Of a stretch of 64,000 nt of DNA, positions 51,379-59,912 are shown piece by piece. The DNA lies in the NCBI GenBank assembly GCA_963761655.1, contig CAVXHI010000008.1:124001-188000 (forward strand). Direction: 5' to 3'. The notes under the pieces are model-generated. The model was not told the DNA's origin. It worked only from the letters and a program-made list of their open reading frames with translations, and did not search any database. Origin of the DNA: RYN-122 sp963761655 (lineage in GTDB: Bacteria > Actinomycetota > Actinomycetes > Mycobacteriales > SCTD01). Position numbers and translations under genes: made by a program. The stretch's first letter is position 1. Each line of letters opens with the position of its first letter.

Positions 51379-52413
51379 ATGCAGATCGGCATCGACAGCT
51401 TCGTCTCGACCGTGACCGACCCGGACACCGGGCAGGACGTCGGCCCGGTGGAGCGGGTCCAGCACCTGCTCGAGGAGGTCGAGCGCGCCGACCAGGTCGG
51501 GCTCGACACGTACGGGATCGGGGAGCACCACCGTCCCGAGTACATGGACTCCGCACCCGCCGTCCTGCTCGCTGCGGCCGCTGCCCGGACGACCAGGATC
51601 CGCCTCAACAGCGCGGTGACGGTCTTGTCCGCGAGCGACCCCGTCCGGGTGTTCCAGGAGTTCGCGACCCTCGACCTCATCAGCAAGGGCCGGATCGACC
51701 TCGTCGTGGGTCGCGGCTCCTTCACCGAGTCGTTCCCGCTGTTCGGCCTCGACCTCGCCGACTACGACACCCTGTTCGCCGAGAAGCTCGACCTGCTGCT
51801 GCGCATCCGGGAGAGCCCGGAGGTCATGTGGTCCGGCCGGCACCGGCCGGCGCTCACCGGGCAGGGCGTGTACCCGCGGCCGGTGCAGGACCCGCTGCCG
51901 GTCTGGGTCGGGGTCGGTGGCACGCCCGGCTCCTTCGTCCGGGCCGGTGCCCTCGGGCTGCCGCTGATGGTGGCGGTCATCGGCGGTCAGCCGGCCCGGT
52001 TCCGTCCGCTCATCGACCTGTACCGCGAGGCGGGCTCGCGGGCCGGGCACCCGCCGGAGCGGCTGAAGGTCGGGCTGCACTGCTTCGGCTTCGTCGGCGA
52101 GACCGACCAGCAGGCCCGCGACGACTTCTACCCGGGCTGGGCGCAGATGTTCACCAAGATCGGGCGCGAGCGCGGGTTCGCGGCGCCCGGCCGGGCGCAG
52201 TACGAGGCGACGTGCGAGCCGGACGGCGCCTTCCTCATCGGCGACCCGGCGACGGTCGCCGCCAAGGCGGTCCGGATTCACGAGGACCTCGGCGGCGTCG
52301 ACCGGCTCTCGCTGCAGATGACCAACGTGCGCCTCGCCCACGCGAACCTGCTGCGCGGCATCGAGCTCCTCGGCACCGCGGTCGCCCCCGTCGTCCGGGA
52401 GCGCCTGGGCTGA
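51379..52413 (+). CDS. LLM-class flavin-dependent oxidoreductase
   Basis: 344 residues of the luciferase-like TIM barrel: MQIGIDSFVSTVTDPDTGQDVG, GLDTYGIGEHHRPEYMDSAPAVLLAAAAARTTRIRLNSAVTVLSASDPVRVFQEFATLDLIS, then RIDLVVGRGSFTESFPLFG and PVWVGVGGTPGSFVRAGALGLPLM. The GEHH and GRG motifs hold flavin and phosphate. It resembles Atu2307/SP_0267-type LLM enzymes. The substrate is unknown. Confidence 0.88.
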   Translation: MQIGIDSFVSTVTDPDTGQDVGPVERVQHLLEEVERADQVGLDTYGIGEHHRPEYMDSAPAVLLAAAAARTTRIRLNSAVTVLSASDPVRVFQEFATLDLISKGRIDLVVGRGSFTESFPLFGLDLADYDTLFAEKLDLLLRIRESPEVMWSGRHRPALTGQGVYPRPVQDPLPVWVGVGGTPGSFVRAGALGLPLMVAVIGGQPARFRPLIDLYREAGSRAGHPPERLKVGLHCFGFVGETDQQARDDFYPGWAQMFTKIGRERGFAAPGRAQYEATCEPDGAFLIGDPATVAAKAVRIHEDLGGVDRLSLQMTNVRLAHANLLRGIELLGTAVAPVVRERLG

Positions 52414-52419
52414 GACGCG

Positions 52420-52455
52420 GACGAGGGGCCGCCCCGGCAGGAGCGGCCCCTCGTC
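52420..52455. terminator. Bidirectional hairpin terminator
   Basis: GACGAGGGGCCGC and GCGGCCCCTCGTC form a 13-bp stem with a 10-nt loop between two convergent genes. Confidence 0.8.
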
Positions 52456-52467
52456 GTCGTCGCAGGG

Positions 52468-53778
52468 CTAGTAGACCGTGTAGACCATGACCGGGCCGTA
52501 GCCGGCCTGGTTGCCGGGGACGGCGGGCTTGTAGACCCGGTAGGTGTAGCTGCCGCGCGGCTTCCTGACCGAGAAGGCGTAGGTCGAGGACGTCGACAGG
52601 CGGGTGGACGCGACGTTGCGGAACGCGCCCCCGCTCTGCTGCTGCAGGTAGACCACGGCGCCCTTGCTGGCCGGCCGGACGCCGCCCGCGAGGGTGCCGG
52701 AGCCGGACCGCGTCGTGCCGGTCGTCGAGACGCCGAACGCGACCTGCGTGAGGGTGTAGCCGCTGACGGAGGCCGAGGCGTTGGCCGCCTCGGGGACCTT
52801 CGCCTGCCAGCGGATGTCGCGCTGGGGCTTGAGGTCGAAGGAGACGGTGTCGCCGCCGGTCGTCGTCACGGTGCGGAGCAGCCTGAACGCGGGCTGGCCG
52901 GTCTCGCGACCGGTCAGCTGGACCTGGACCCCGGCGGGGACGGCCCCGTCGGTGCCCCTGCCGCGGACCACTATCCGCACCGTCCCGGCCTGGCCGGCGA
53001 CGACCTTGGCCGGGACCTTGAGCCCCAGCTCGGTCGGGTAGGGGCTCGGCGAGGTGCCCGACTCCGCCACCGCCGACACGGTGCCGCCGTCGAGGTAGGG
53101 GTCGCCGCTGAAGCGCCGCACGGTGAACGTCGCGGAGGCGCCGGGCGCCAGCGTGCTGCTGTCGTCGGCGTTGGTCGGGAAGGCCTGGTCGGTGTCGTAG
53201 ACCACGCCGCTCGCGTCCCGCAGGACGACGCTGACGACCGGCAGGGACGCGGTCGCGGTGTTGTCGTTGCGGACGGTGCCGGTGATCGTGCGCTCGCTGC
53301 CGTTCAGCGTGTTGCCGGTGAGCGCCACGGTGAAGCGGTGGTTCGGGACGAAGGAGGACGCCGGCGTGGTGGCGCCGGTGATCCGGTAGCCGGTGTAGCC
53401 CGCCGGCTTCGTGTAGCTGCTGCGGAAGGTCGCGTGCTCGCCGGGGGAGAGCCGGACGAGGTCGGTGAACTCGTCGTCCTGGGACAGGACCGTCCCGCCG
53501 CTGCCGAGCAGCTCGACGTGCACCTTCGGGTAGGAGACCACCCGGTTCCAGTCGTTGCGCACCTCCCCGACGACGACGAGCCCGTTCGTGCCCGAGGGCC
53601 GGCTCGTGCTGCTGACGACGACGACCGTGCCGCTGGGGGTCGGGGCGGGGTCCGCGGCCCGGACGGTGCCCGCCGCCGCAGCGGGGGCGGTGAGGCCGGA
53701 CGCCAGGGGCAGGCCGGCAGCCACCAGGCCGGCCAGCAGGACGCGGGCGGTGGCCCGGCGCGAGAGGGACGTGCTCAT
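52468..53778 (-). CDS. Secreted protein with FxLYD-like and immunoglobulin-like domains
   Basis: 436 residues. The signal peptide is MSTSLSRRATARVLLAGLVAAGLPLASGLTAPAAAA. Two FxLYD-like repeats follow: LVVVGEVRNDWNRVVSYPKVHVELL ... LSPGEHATF and ERTITGTVRNDNTATASLPVVSVVLRD ... LAPGASATFTV. Then come Ig-like sandwich parts. FxLYD domains are common in extracellular actinobacterial and archaeal proteins and are of unknown function. The ATG 53778 is the start that gives a correct signal peptide. Confidence 0.78.
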   Translation of the reverse strand: MSTSLSRRATARVLLAGLVAAGLPLASGLTAPAAAAGTVRAADPAPTPSGTVVVVSSTSRPSGTNGLVVVGEVRNDWNRVVSYPKVHVELLGSGGTVLSQDDEFTDLVRLSPGEHATFRSSYTKPAGYTGYRITGATTPASSFVPNHRFTVALTGNTLNGSERTITGTVRNDNTATASLPVVSVVLRDASGVVYDTDQAFPTNADDSSTLAPGASATFTVRRFSGDPYLDGGTVSAVAESGTSPSPYPTELGLKVPAKVVAGQAGTVRIVVRGRGTDGAVPAGVQVQLTGRETGQPAFRLLRTVTTTGGDTVSFDLKPQRDIRWQAKVPEAANASASVSGYTLTQVAFGVSTTGTTRSGSGTLAGGVRPASKGAVVYLQQQSGGAFRNVASTRLSTSSTYAFSVRKPRGSYTYRVYKPAVPGNQAGYGPVMVYTVY

Positions 53779-53872
53779 GTGACACCTTCCGACAGGCCGG
53801 CAGGCGCACGCCGTACCGGGGGTGCACGGAAAGTAGCGGTCCGTCGCGCTGTGTGCAGGCGGCTGTGGACAG

Positions 53873-54754
53873 TCAGCCGCGGAGCACCGTCGCCACACCC
53901 CTCAGCACCTCGGCCGGCCGGCGCACCAGGAGCGTGAGGTGGCCGTCGTCGGGCAGCGGCCGGGCGTCGCAGTGCGGCAGCCGGTCGGCGAGCCAGCGGC
54001 CGTGCGCCGGCGGCACCATGAGGTCCTGGTCGCCCTGCCACAGCGTGACGGGCACCGCGACGTCGGCGGGGGAGAAGCCCCAGTCGACGGTGAAGGCGAG
54101 GTCGTCGTCGAGCCACCCGTCGACGCCGTCCCTCAGCGCGAGCGACACCGACGCGTGCAGCTCCGCGGCGACGTCCCCGGAGAAGACCTCCTGGTCCGGC
54201 GGGCTGAGGACGCTGAGCATCGCCTCGAAGGTGCCCTGCGGCCCGGCGCCCACCATGTCGAGCCGCCAGGGCTCGAGCAGGGCCCGCAGCGGGTCCTCGC
54301 CCTCCAGCGCCGCCGCGAACTCGACCTCGTTGCCCTCGCCCATCCCCGCCAGGAAGTCCAGGCCGTCGGCGTCGAAGGGCCCGACGCTCGCCACGGTCGC
54401 GACGGCCGCGCACCGCTCGGCGGCCAGAGCCCCGCAGGCCAGCGCGTGCGGCCCGCCCCCTGACGCCCCGACGACGGCGAACCGCTCGGCACCGAGGGCG
54501 TCGACCACGGCCAGCACGTCCGGGACGACGTCGGCCACCGTCCGGCCCGGACGGCGGGTGGACCCCGCGTACCCCGGCCGCGCGAACCCGGCCAGCCGCA
54601 CGCCGACCTCCGCGGCGGCCGCGACCAGGGCGGGCGACGGCCGGTGCCCCTCCGGGGTCCCGTGCAGGTGGACGACGAGCGGCAGGGCGTCGTCGCCGGT
54701 GACCTCGACGTCGAGGCTGCGTCCGTCGGGCGTGGTCACGGTGAGGCCGGTCAT
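53873..54754 (-). CDS. Alpha/beta-hydrolase
   Basis: 293 residues. LVVHLHGTPEGHRP carries the oxyanion loop, VVGASGGGPHALAC the nucleophile serine, WQGDQDLMVPP the acid and LPDDGHLTLL the histidine, so the triad is complete. GFARPGYAGSTRRPGRTVADVVPDVLAVVDAL is typical of cytoplasmic esterases/haloperoxidase-like enzymes. The substrate is unknown. It is divergent from the leuS leader. Confidence 0.88.
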   Translation of the reverse strand: MTGLTVTTPDGRSLDVEVTGDDALPLVVHLHGTPEGHRPSPALVAAAAEVGVRLAGFARPGYAGSTRRPGRTVADVVPDVLAVVDALGAERFAVVGASGGGPHALACGALAAERCAAVATVASVGPFDADGLDFLAGMGEGNEVEFAAALEGEDPLRALLEPWRLDMVGAGPQGTFEAMLSVLSPPDQEVFSGDVAAELHASVSLALRDGVDGWLDDDLAFTVDWGFSPADVAVPVTLWQGDQDLMVPPAHGRWLADRLPHCDARPLPDDGHLTLLVRRPAEVLRGVATVLRG

Positions 54755-54759
54755 CGGCC

Positions 54760-54765
54760 TAGGAT
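54760..54765 (+). promoter_or_regulatory. -10 box of the leuS leader
   Basis: TAGGAT, 7 nt before the ATG of the leader peptide, so the leader peptide is read from a leaderless transcript. Confidence 0.6.
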
Positions 54766-54772
54766 GCCTCCC

Positions 54773-54805
54773 ATGGCACTCCTGCTGCTTCCCGGGCCGC
54801 GCTGA
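54773..54805 (+). CDS. Leucine leader peptide of leuS (MALLLLPGPR)
   Basis: A ten-codon frame, ATG GCA CTC CTG CTG CTT CCC GGG CCG CGC TGA, with four consecutive leucine codons. Ribosome stalling here when charged Leu-tRNA is low would leave GGGCCGC free to form the antiterminator; reaching the stop would cover it and let the terminator form. It is not a product in itself but a sensor. Confidence 0.8.
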   Translation: MALLLLPGPR

Positions 54806-54855
54806 GCAGACAGCTCAGACCGCGGCCCCTGTGATGCACAGGGGCCTTTCTCTTT
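54794..54855 (+). promoter_or_regulatory. Transcription attenuator of leuS
   Basis: Two exclusive hairpins. The antiterminator has GGGCCGC (54794) pairing GCGGCCC (54822), with inner CTGAGC/GCTCAG. The terminator has GGCCCCTGTG (54824-54833) pairing CACAGGGGCC (54837-54846), then TTTCTCTTT. They share GGCCC at 54824-54828. With the leucine leader peptide this is classical ribosome-mediated attenuation. Confidence 0.85.
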
Positions 54856-54872
54856 GTCCTGGAGGACTTGGC

Positions 54873-57344
54873 ATGACCCACGCGCAGCCCGACGCCGACG
54901 CCTACGACCCGCACGCCGTGCAGGACCGGTGGCTCCCGGTCTGGGACCGGCTCGACCTGTCGCGGGCCGGTGTGCGCGAGGGCGCCGAGAAGAAGTACCT
55001 GCTCGACATGTTCCCGTACCCGAGCGGCGACCTGCACATGGGCCACGCCGAGGCCTGGGCCATCGCCGACGTCGCCTCGCGGTACTGGATGCGCCGCGGC
55101 TACGACGTGCTGCACCCGCCCGGCTGGGACTCGTTCGGGCTGCCCGCGGAGAACGCCGCGATCAAGCGCGGGGAGCACCCGGCGTCGTGGACCTACGCCA
55201 ACATCGACGTGCAGGCGGACAGCTTCCGCCGCTACGCGGTCAGCTTCGACTGGTCGCGCCGCCTGCACACCAGCGACCCCGAGTACTACCGCTGGACCCA
55301 GTGGCTGTTCACGAGGTTCCTCGAGCGCGGGCTGGCCTACCGCAAGAGCAGCGCCGTGAACTGGTGCCCGCAGGACCAGACGGTGCTGGCCAACGAGCAG
55401 GTCGTGCAGGGCGCGTGCGAGCGGTGCGGCGCGCAGGTCACCAAGCGCGAGCTGACGCAGTGGTACTTCAAGATCACCGACTACGCCGACCGGCTGCTCG
55501 ACGACATGGAGCAGCTGCGCGGCTCGTGGCCCTCGCGCGTCCTGCGGATGCAGGAGAACTGGATCGGGCGCTCCGAGGGAGCGACCGTGCGGTTCAGGGT
55601 CGGGGACCGCGAGGTCCCCGTCTTCACCACGCGTCCCGACACCCTCTACGGCGCGACCTTCTTCGTCGTGGCGGCCGACGCCGCCCTGGCCGACGAGCTG
55701 TGCGCCGACTCTGCCCGCCCCGCGTTCGAGGCCTACCGCGACCAGGTCCGGCGGCTGACCGAGATCGAGCGGCAGAGCACCGAGCGCGAGAAGACCGGCG
55801 TCCCGCTCGGCGTCGTCGCCGTGAACCCGCTCACGGGCGAGGAGCTGCCGGTGTACGCCGCCGACTACGTGCTGGCGCAGTACGGCACGGGCGCGATCAT
55901 GGCCGTCCCGGCCCACGACCAGCGCGACCTGGACTTCGCCCGGGCGTTCGACCTGCCGGTGCGGGTCGTCGTCGACACCGGTGAGGAGGACCCGGCGGTG
56001 ACCGGGGTCGCGACGTCGGGGGACGGGCGGCTGGTGAACAGCGGCGTCCTCGACGGGCTCGACAAGGCCTCGGCGATCGCGCGGGCGGTCGAGCTGCTGG
56101 CGGAGCGCGGGACCGGCGAGGCGACCGTGACGTTCCGGCTGCGCGACTGGCTGCTGTCCCGGCAGCGCTTCTGGGGGACGCCGATCCCGGTCGTCCACTG
56201 CCCCGACTGCGGGCTCGTGCCCGTGCCGGACGACCAGCTGCCCGTCGTCCTCCCCGACCTGCGCGGGTCCGACCTGCGTCCTGCCGGCACGTCCCCGCTG
56301 GCGGCGGCGGCCGACTGGGTGAACACGACCTGCCCGTCCTGCGGCGGCCCCGGCACCCGCGACACCGACACGATGGACACGTTCGTCGACTCGTCCTGGT
56401 ACTTCCTGCGCTTCTGCTCGCCGGGGTACACCGACGGGCCGTTCGACCCTGCCGCGGTGCGCGACTGGATGCCGGTCGACCAGTACGTCGGCGGCGTCGA
56501 GCACGCGATCCTGCACCTGCTGTACGCACGGTTCTTCACCAAGGTGCTGCACGACATGGGCATGGTCGACGTCGTCGAGCCGTTCGCCGCGCTGATGAAC
56601 CAGGGACAGGTCATCAACGGCGGGCAGGCCATGAGCAAGTCCAAGCCCGAGACGATGGTGCACCTGGGCGACGAGCTGTCCCGCTACGGCGTCGACGCGG
56701 TGCGCCTGACCATGGTGTTCGCCGGGCCCCCCGAGGAGGACATCGACTGGGCCGACGTCTCGCCGTCCGGGTCGGTGAAGTTCCTGGCCCGGGTCGTCCG
56801 GCTGGCCACCGACGTCGGCGAGCTGCCGCTGTCGGAGCTGCGCGACCCGGCGCTGGACCGTGCGGTCGCCCGGTCCGTCGACGAGATCACGCGGCTGGTC
56901 GAGGGGCAGCGGTTCAACGTCGCGGTGGCCCGGTCCATGGAGCTGACCTCCGCCCTGCGCAAGGCCTACGACGGCGGGGCCGCGGGGGTCGCGTCGCTGC
57001 GCGAGGGCACCGCCGCGCTGGCCGTCGTCCTGTCCTGCTTCACCCCGTACACGGCCGAGGAGGTGTGGTCGCGGCTCGGGCACGACGTCGACGCGGGCGA
57101 CTCCGTGCACGCCTCCTCCTGGCCCGAGGTCGACCCGGCGCTGCTGGTCGAGGAGTCGGTGACCTGCGTCGTGCAGGTGGCCGGCAAGGTCAAGGCCCGT
57201 CTGGAGGTCCCGCCCGGCATCGCGGCGGACGAGCTCGAGGCGCTGGCCCTGGCCGACGACGCCGTGGTGCGCACGCTCGACGGACGGGGCGTGAAGACGG
57301 TGGTCGTGCGGGCGCCGAAGCTGGTGAACGTGGTGCCGGCGTAG
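54873..57344 (+). CDS. leuS: Leucine--tRNA ligase
   Basis: 823 residues, class I aminoacyl-tRNA synthetase that charges tRNA-Leu. The HIGH-type motif is PSGDLHMGH near residue 52 and the KMSKS-type motif is AMSKSKPETM near residue 590. The CP1 editing domain is in between (GATFFVVAADA, YGTGAIMAVPAHDQRDLDFA), and a zinc-type CPDCG ... CPSCGG is present. GGAGGA lies about 9 nt before ATG 54873. Regulation is by the attenuator just upstream. Confidence 0.97.
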   Translation: MTHAQPDADAYDPHAVQDRWLPVWDRLDLSRAGVREGAEKKYLLDMFPYPSGDLHMGHAEAWAIADVASRYWMRRGYDVLHPPGWDSFGLPAENAAIKRGEHPASWTYANIDVQADSFRRYAVSFDWSRRLHTSDPEYYRWTQWLFTRFLERGLAYRKSSAVNWCPQDQTVLANEQVVQGACERCGAQVTKRELTQWYFKITDYADRLLDDMEQLRGSWPSRVLRMQENWIGRSEGATVRFRVGDREVPVFTTRPDTLYGATFFVVAADAALADELCADSARPAFEAYRDQVRRLTEIERQSTEREKTGVPLGVVAVNPLTGEELPVYAADYVLAQYGTGAIMAVPAHDQRDLDFARAFDLPVRVVVDTGEEDPAVTGVATSGDGRLVNSGVLDGLDKASAIARAVELLAERGTGEATVTFRLRDWLLSRQRFWGTPIPVVHCPDCGLVPVPDDQLPVVLPDLRGSDLRPAGTSPLAAAADWVNTTCPSCGGPGTRDTDTMDTFVDSSWYFLRFCSPGYTDGPFDPAAVRDWMPVDQYVGGVEHAILHLLYARFFTKVLHDMGMVDVVEPFAALMNQGQVINGGQAMSKSKPETMVHLGDELSRYGVDAVRLTMVFAGPPEEDIDWADVSPSGSVKFLARVVRLATDVGELPLSELRDPALDRAVARSVDEITRLVEGQRFNVAVARSMELTSALRKAYDGGAAGVASLREGTAALAVVLSCFTPYTAEEVWSRLGHDVDAGDSVHASSWPEVDPALLVEESVTCVVQVAGKVKARLEVPPGIAADELEALALADDAVVRTLDGRGVKTVVVRAPKLVNVVPA

Positions 57345-57480
57345 TCGACCGGCCCGGTGCGTGGGCCCGTGCGCCGACCGGTCCGTCGTCCGGACCGGGG
57401 TCGCGCGCGACGGTCTGCTGCGGCTCGAGCTCCCTCCCGGTCGGGCTCCGGCTGGCGGACCTGCTCCTCCGAGCCCGGTC

Positions 57481-57486
57481 TAGCCT
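57481..57486 (+). promoter_or_regulatory. -10 box before the degV-type gene
   Basis: TAGCCT with 6 nt to GTG 57493. Confidence 0.5.
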
Positions 57487-57492
57487 CCGGGG

Positions 57493-58338
57493 GTGCCCGA
57501 GGTCGCCGTCGTCACCGACTCGACGGCCTACCTGCCGTCCGGTGTCGCCGGCCGCGAGGGCATCGGCGTGGTGCCGCTGCACGTCGTGCTCGGTCGGCGC
57601 ACCGGCGTCGAGGGGCTGCAGGTCTCGCCCGACGACGTCGCCCAGGCCCTCCGCGAGCGGCGTGTCGAGGTGTCGACGTCCCGCCCGACACCGGCCGAGT
57701 TCGCCCGGGCGTACCGGGCCACCGGCCTGCGGGACGTCGTGTCCGTGCACCTGTCGGCCTCGCTCTCCGGCACCCATGACGCCGCGGTCCTCGGCGCGCG
57801 CGAGGTGGCCGAGGAGGGGCTGCGGGTCCGGGTGGTCGACAGCAGGACCATCGGCATGGCCCTGGGCTTCTCGGTGCTGGCCGCCGTGGAGGCCGCCCAG
57901 GCCGGTGCGGACGGCGAGGCCGTCGAGGACGCCGCCCGGGAGCGGGCCGCGGGGACGACCTGCCTGTTCTACGTGGACACGCTGGAGCACCTCCGCCGCG
58001 GCGGCCGGATCGGCGCGGCGTCCGCCCTGCTCGGCACTGCCCTCGCGGTGAAGCCGCTGCTGCAGGTGGTGGACGGCCGGATCGCGCCCAAGGAGAAGGT
58101 CCGGACGTCGTCCAAGGCGCTGGCCCGCCTGGTCGAGCTGGCCGTCGTGGCCGCCGGGGACGGGCCCGCGGACCTCGCCGTCCACCACCTCGCCGCGCCC
58201 GACCGGGCCGCGCACCTGGCCGAGCAGCTCCAGGAGCGCGTGCCCGGCCTGGGCGCGCTGCACGTGTCCGAGGTCGGAGCCGTGGTCGGGGCGCACGTCG
58301 GCCCGGGGGCGCTCGCCGTCGTGGTGTCCTGCCGGTGA
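57493..58338 (+). CDS. DegV-family fatty-acid-binding protein
   Basis: 281 residues: MPEVAVVTDSTAYLPSGVAGREGIGVVPLHVVLG, STSRPTPAEF, HLSASLSGTHDAA, DSRTIGMALGFSVLAAVEA and DTLEHLRRGGRIGAASALLGTALAVKPLL. STSRPTP, the SxSLSGT and RGGRI motifs bind the fatty-acid carboxylate in DegV/FakB proteins, which supply acyl groups to membrane lipid synthesis. The next gene, plsY, is in the same pathway and overlaps by 4 bp, which supports this role. Confidence 0.93.
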   Translation: MPEVAVVTDSTAYLPSGVAGREGIGVVPLHVVLGRRTGVEGLQVSPDDVAQALRERRVEVSTSRPTPAEFARAYRATGLRDVVSVHLSASLSGTHDAAVLGAREVAEEGLRVRVVDSRTIGMALGFSVLAAVEAAQAGADGEAVEDAARERAAGTTCLFYVDTLEHLRRGGRIGAASALLGTALAVKPLLQVVDGRIAPKEKVRTSSKALARLVELAVVAAGDGPADLAVHHLAAPDRAAHLAEQLQERVPGLGALHVSEVGAVVGAHVGPGALAVVVSCR

Positions 58339-58886
58339 CCGTCCTGCTGCTGGTGGCGGCGGTCACGGGCTACCTGGTCGGGTCGATCTCGCCCGCGGTG
58401 CTGCTCGCGCGTGCCCGCGGCGTCGACCTGCGGGCTGTCGGCTCGGGCAACCCCGGCGCCTCGAACGTCGGGCGGGCGCTGGGCCGCCGGGCCGGGGTGG
58501 CCGTCGCGCTGGCGGACGTCGCGAAGGGCCTCCTGCCTTCGGTCGGCTTCGCCTCCGTCGACCACCGGGCCGGGCTCGTCGCGGGGGTCGCCGCCGTGCT
58601 CGGGCACGTGACCTCCCCGTTCCTGCGCGGACGCGGCGGCAAGGGGGTGGCGACCGCGGCGGGCGCCGTGCTGGGGGTGCACCCGCTCTGGGCGCCCGTG
58701 CTGATCGTCGTCTGGGCGGTCGTCCTCGCGAGCTCGCGCTGGATCGCGCTCGCGTCGGTCGCGTCCGCCGTCTCGCTCGTCGTGGTCGCGGCCGTGCTGG
58801 GGGACGACGTCGTGTGGGCGCTGCTGCTGGCCGCCGTGGTCGTGGTGCGTCACCAGGGGAACGTGGCACGGCGCCTGTCCGGCTGA
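58335..58886 (+). CDS. plsY: Acyl-phosphate glycerol-3-phosphate acyltransferase
   Basis: 183 residues, five-helix membrane enzyme making lysophosphatidic acid from acyl phosphate. The three motifs are present: GSISPAVLLARARGVDLRAVGSGNPGASNVGRALGR (motif 1), GHVTSPFLRGRGGKGVATAAGA (motif 2) and VVVVRHQGNVARRL (motif 3, usually HRxNI). The GTG start lies within the end of the degV-type gene. Confidence 0.92.
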   Translation: MTVLLLVAAVTGYLVGSISPAVLLARARGVDLRAVGSGNPGASNVGRALGRRAGVAVALADVAKGLLPSVGFASVDHRAGLVAGVAAVLGHVTSPFLRGRGGKGVATAAGAVLGVHPLWAPVLIVVWAVVLASSRWIALASVASAVSLVVVAAVLGDDVVWALLLAAVVVVRHQGNVARRLSG

Positions 58887-58971
58887 CGCTCCCTCCACAG
58901 CCCCACGACGTCGTCCACAGACCGGTCGGTCGTCGACGACAGGGACCGGCCGTTCGCCGACCGTCGTCGGC

Positions 58972-59912
58972 GTGCTCCTGCCCCGACGCCCTCCTCCCGC
59001 TCCCGAGCAGGCGGCTGCCGCGGCCCGGGTGCGGGGTCTGCTGCCCGGACCGGCACGCGCCGGCTGGGTGCTGCCCGAGGAGGGAGCCCGACCCGAGGCG
59101 GACTCCACGGGCTGGACGCCGCCCGAGGAGGACCCCGACCCGATGGACCTCCCCGACCCCCTCGACCCCCTCGACCTCCCCGACCCCCTCGACCTGCCGA
59201 CCCGCCCCCGTCGCCCGGGCCGGTCGTCCCCCCGCCGGTCCTGGCCCCGACCCTGCGGGAACGCCTGGTCGCCGGCCGGCTCGACCCCGGCCGCCGCGCC
59301 GTCGCCGGGCTCGCCCTGGTCGGCGTCGTCGCCTGCCTCGTCGCCGGCTGGCTGGTGCTGCGCGGTGCGCCGCGAGAGGTGCTCCCGCCGGTCGTGGAGC
59401 AGGCCGGCCGGGCCGTGGCCGGGGCGACCATCGGTGCCCCGTCGACTCTCCCGACGTCGGCGGGACCTCCGGCCGGTCCGGCCGGGGAGGTCGTCGTCGC
59501 CGTCGCCGGGGACGTCCGCAGGCCCGGCCTCGTGCGCCTGCCCGGCGGCAGCCGGGTGGACGACGCCGTCACGGCGGCCGGTGGGCTGAAGCCCGGCGGG
59601 TCGCTCGGCCTGCTCAACCTCGCCCGGCGCCTGGTCGACGGCGAGCAGGTCGTGGTCGGCAAGGACGCCCCCGCGGCGGCCCCGGCGGGTGCCGGCCCGG
59701 CCTCGGGTGGTCCCGCGGGCGGGCTGGTCGACCTGAACACCGCCACGGCGGACCAGCTCGACGCGCTCCCGGGGATCGGCCCGGTGCTCGCCGAGCGCAT
59801 CCTCGACTACCGCACCGCGCACGGCCCCTTCCGCAGCGTCGACCAGCTGCGCGAGGTGTCGGGGATCGGGGAGGCGAAGTACCAGACGCTGCGCGACGCG
59901 GTGACCGTGTGA
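58972..59912 (+). CDS. comEA: ComEA-family DNA-binding protein, with a likely frameshift
   Basis: About 313 residues in two frames: GTG 58972 to about 59197 (ARVRGLLPGPARAGWVLPEEG ... DLPDPLDPLDLPDPLDLP), then, one base off, DPPPSPGPVVPPPVLAPTLRERLVAGRL. Next come a membrane helix ALVGVVACLVAGWLVL, a SLBB domain VVAVAGDVRRPGLVRLPGGSRVDDAVTAAGGL, and the C-terminal helix-hairpin-helix VDLNTATADQLDALPGIGPVLAERILDYR. ComEA binds incoming DNA at the cell surface and passes it to ComEC, the next gene. The shift lies in a C-rich repeat. Confidence 0.82.

Noticed and set aside
46456..52341. A 1961-codon minus-strand open frame
   Set aside because: It lies opposite several well-supported plus-strand genes and consists of low-complexity Arg/Gly/Ala text typical of antisense frames in high-GC DNA.
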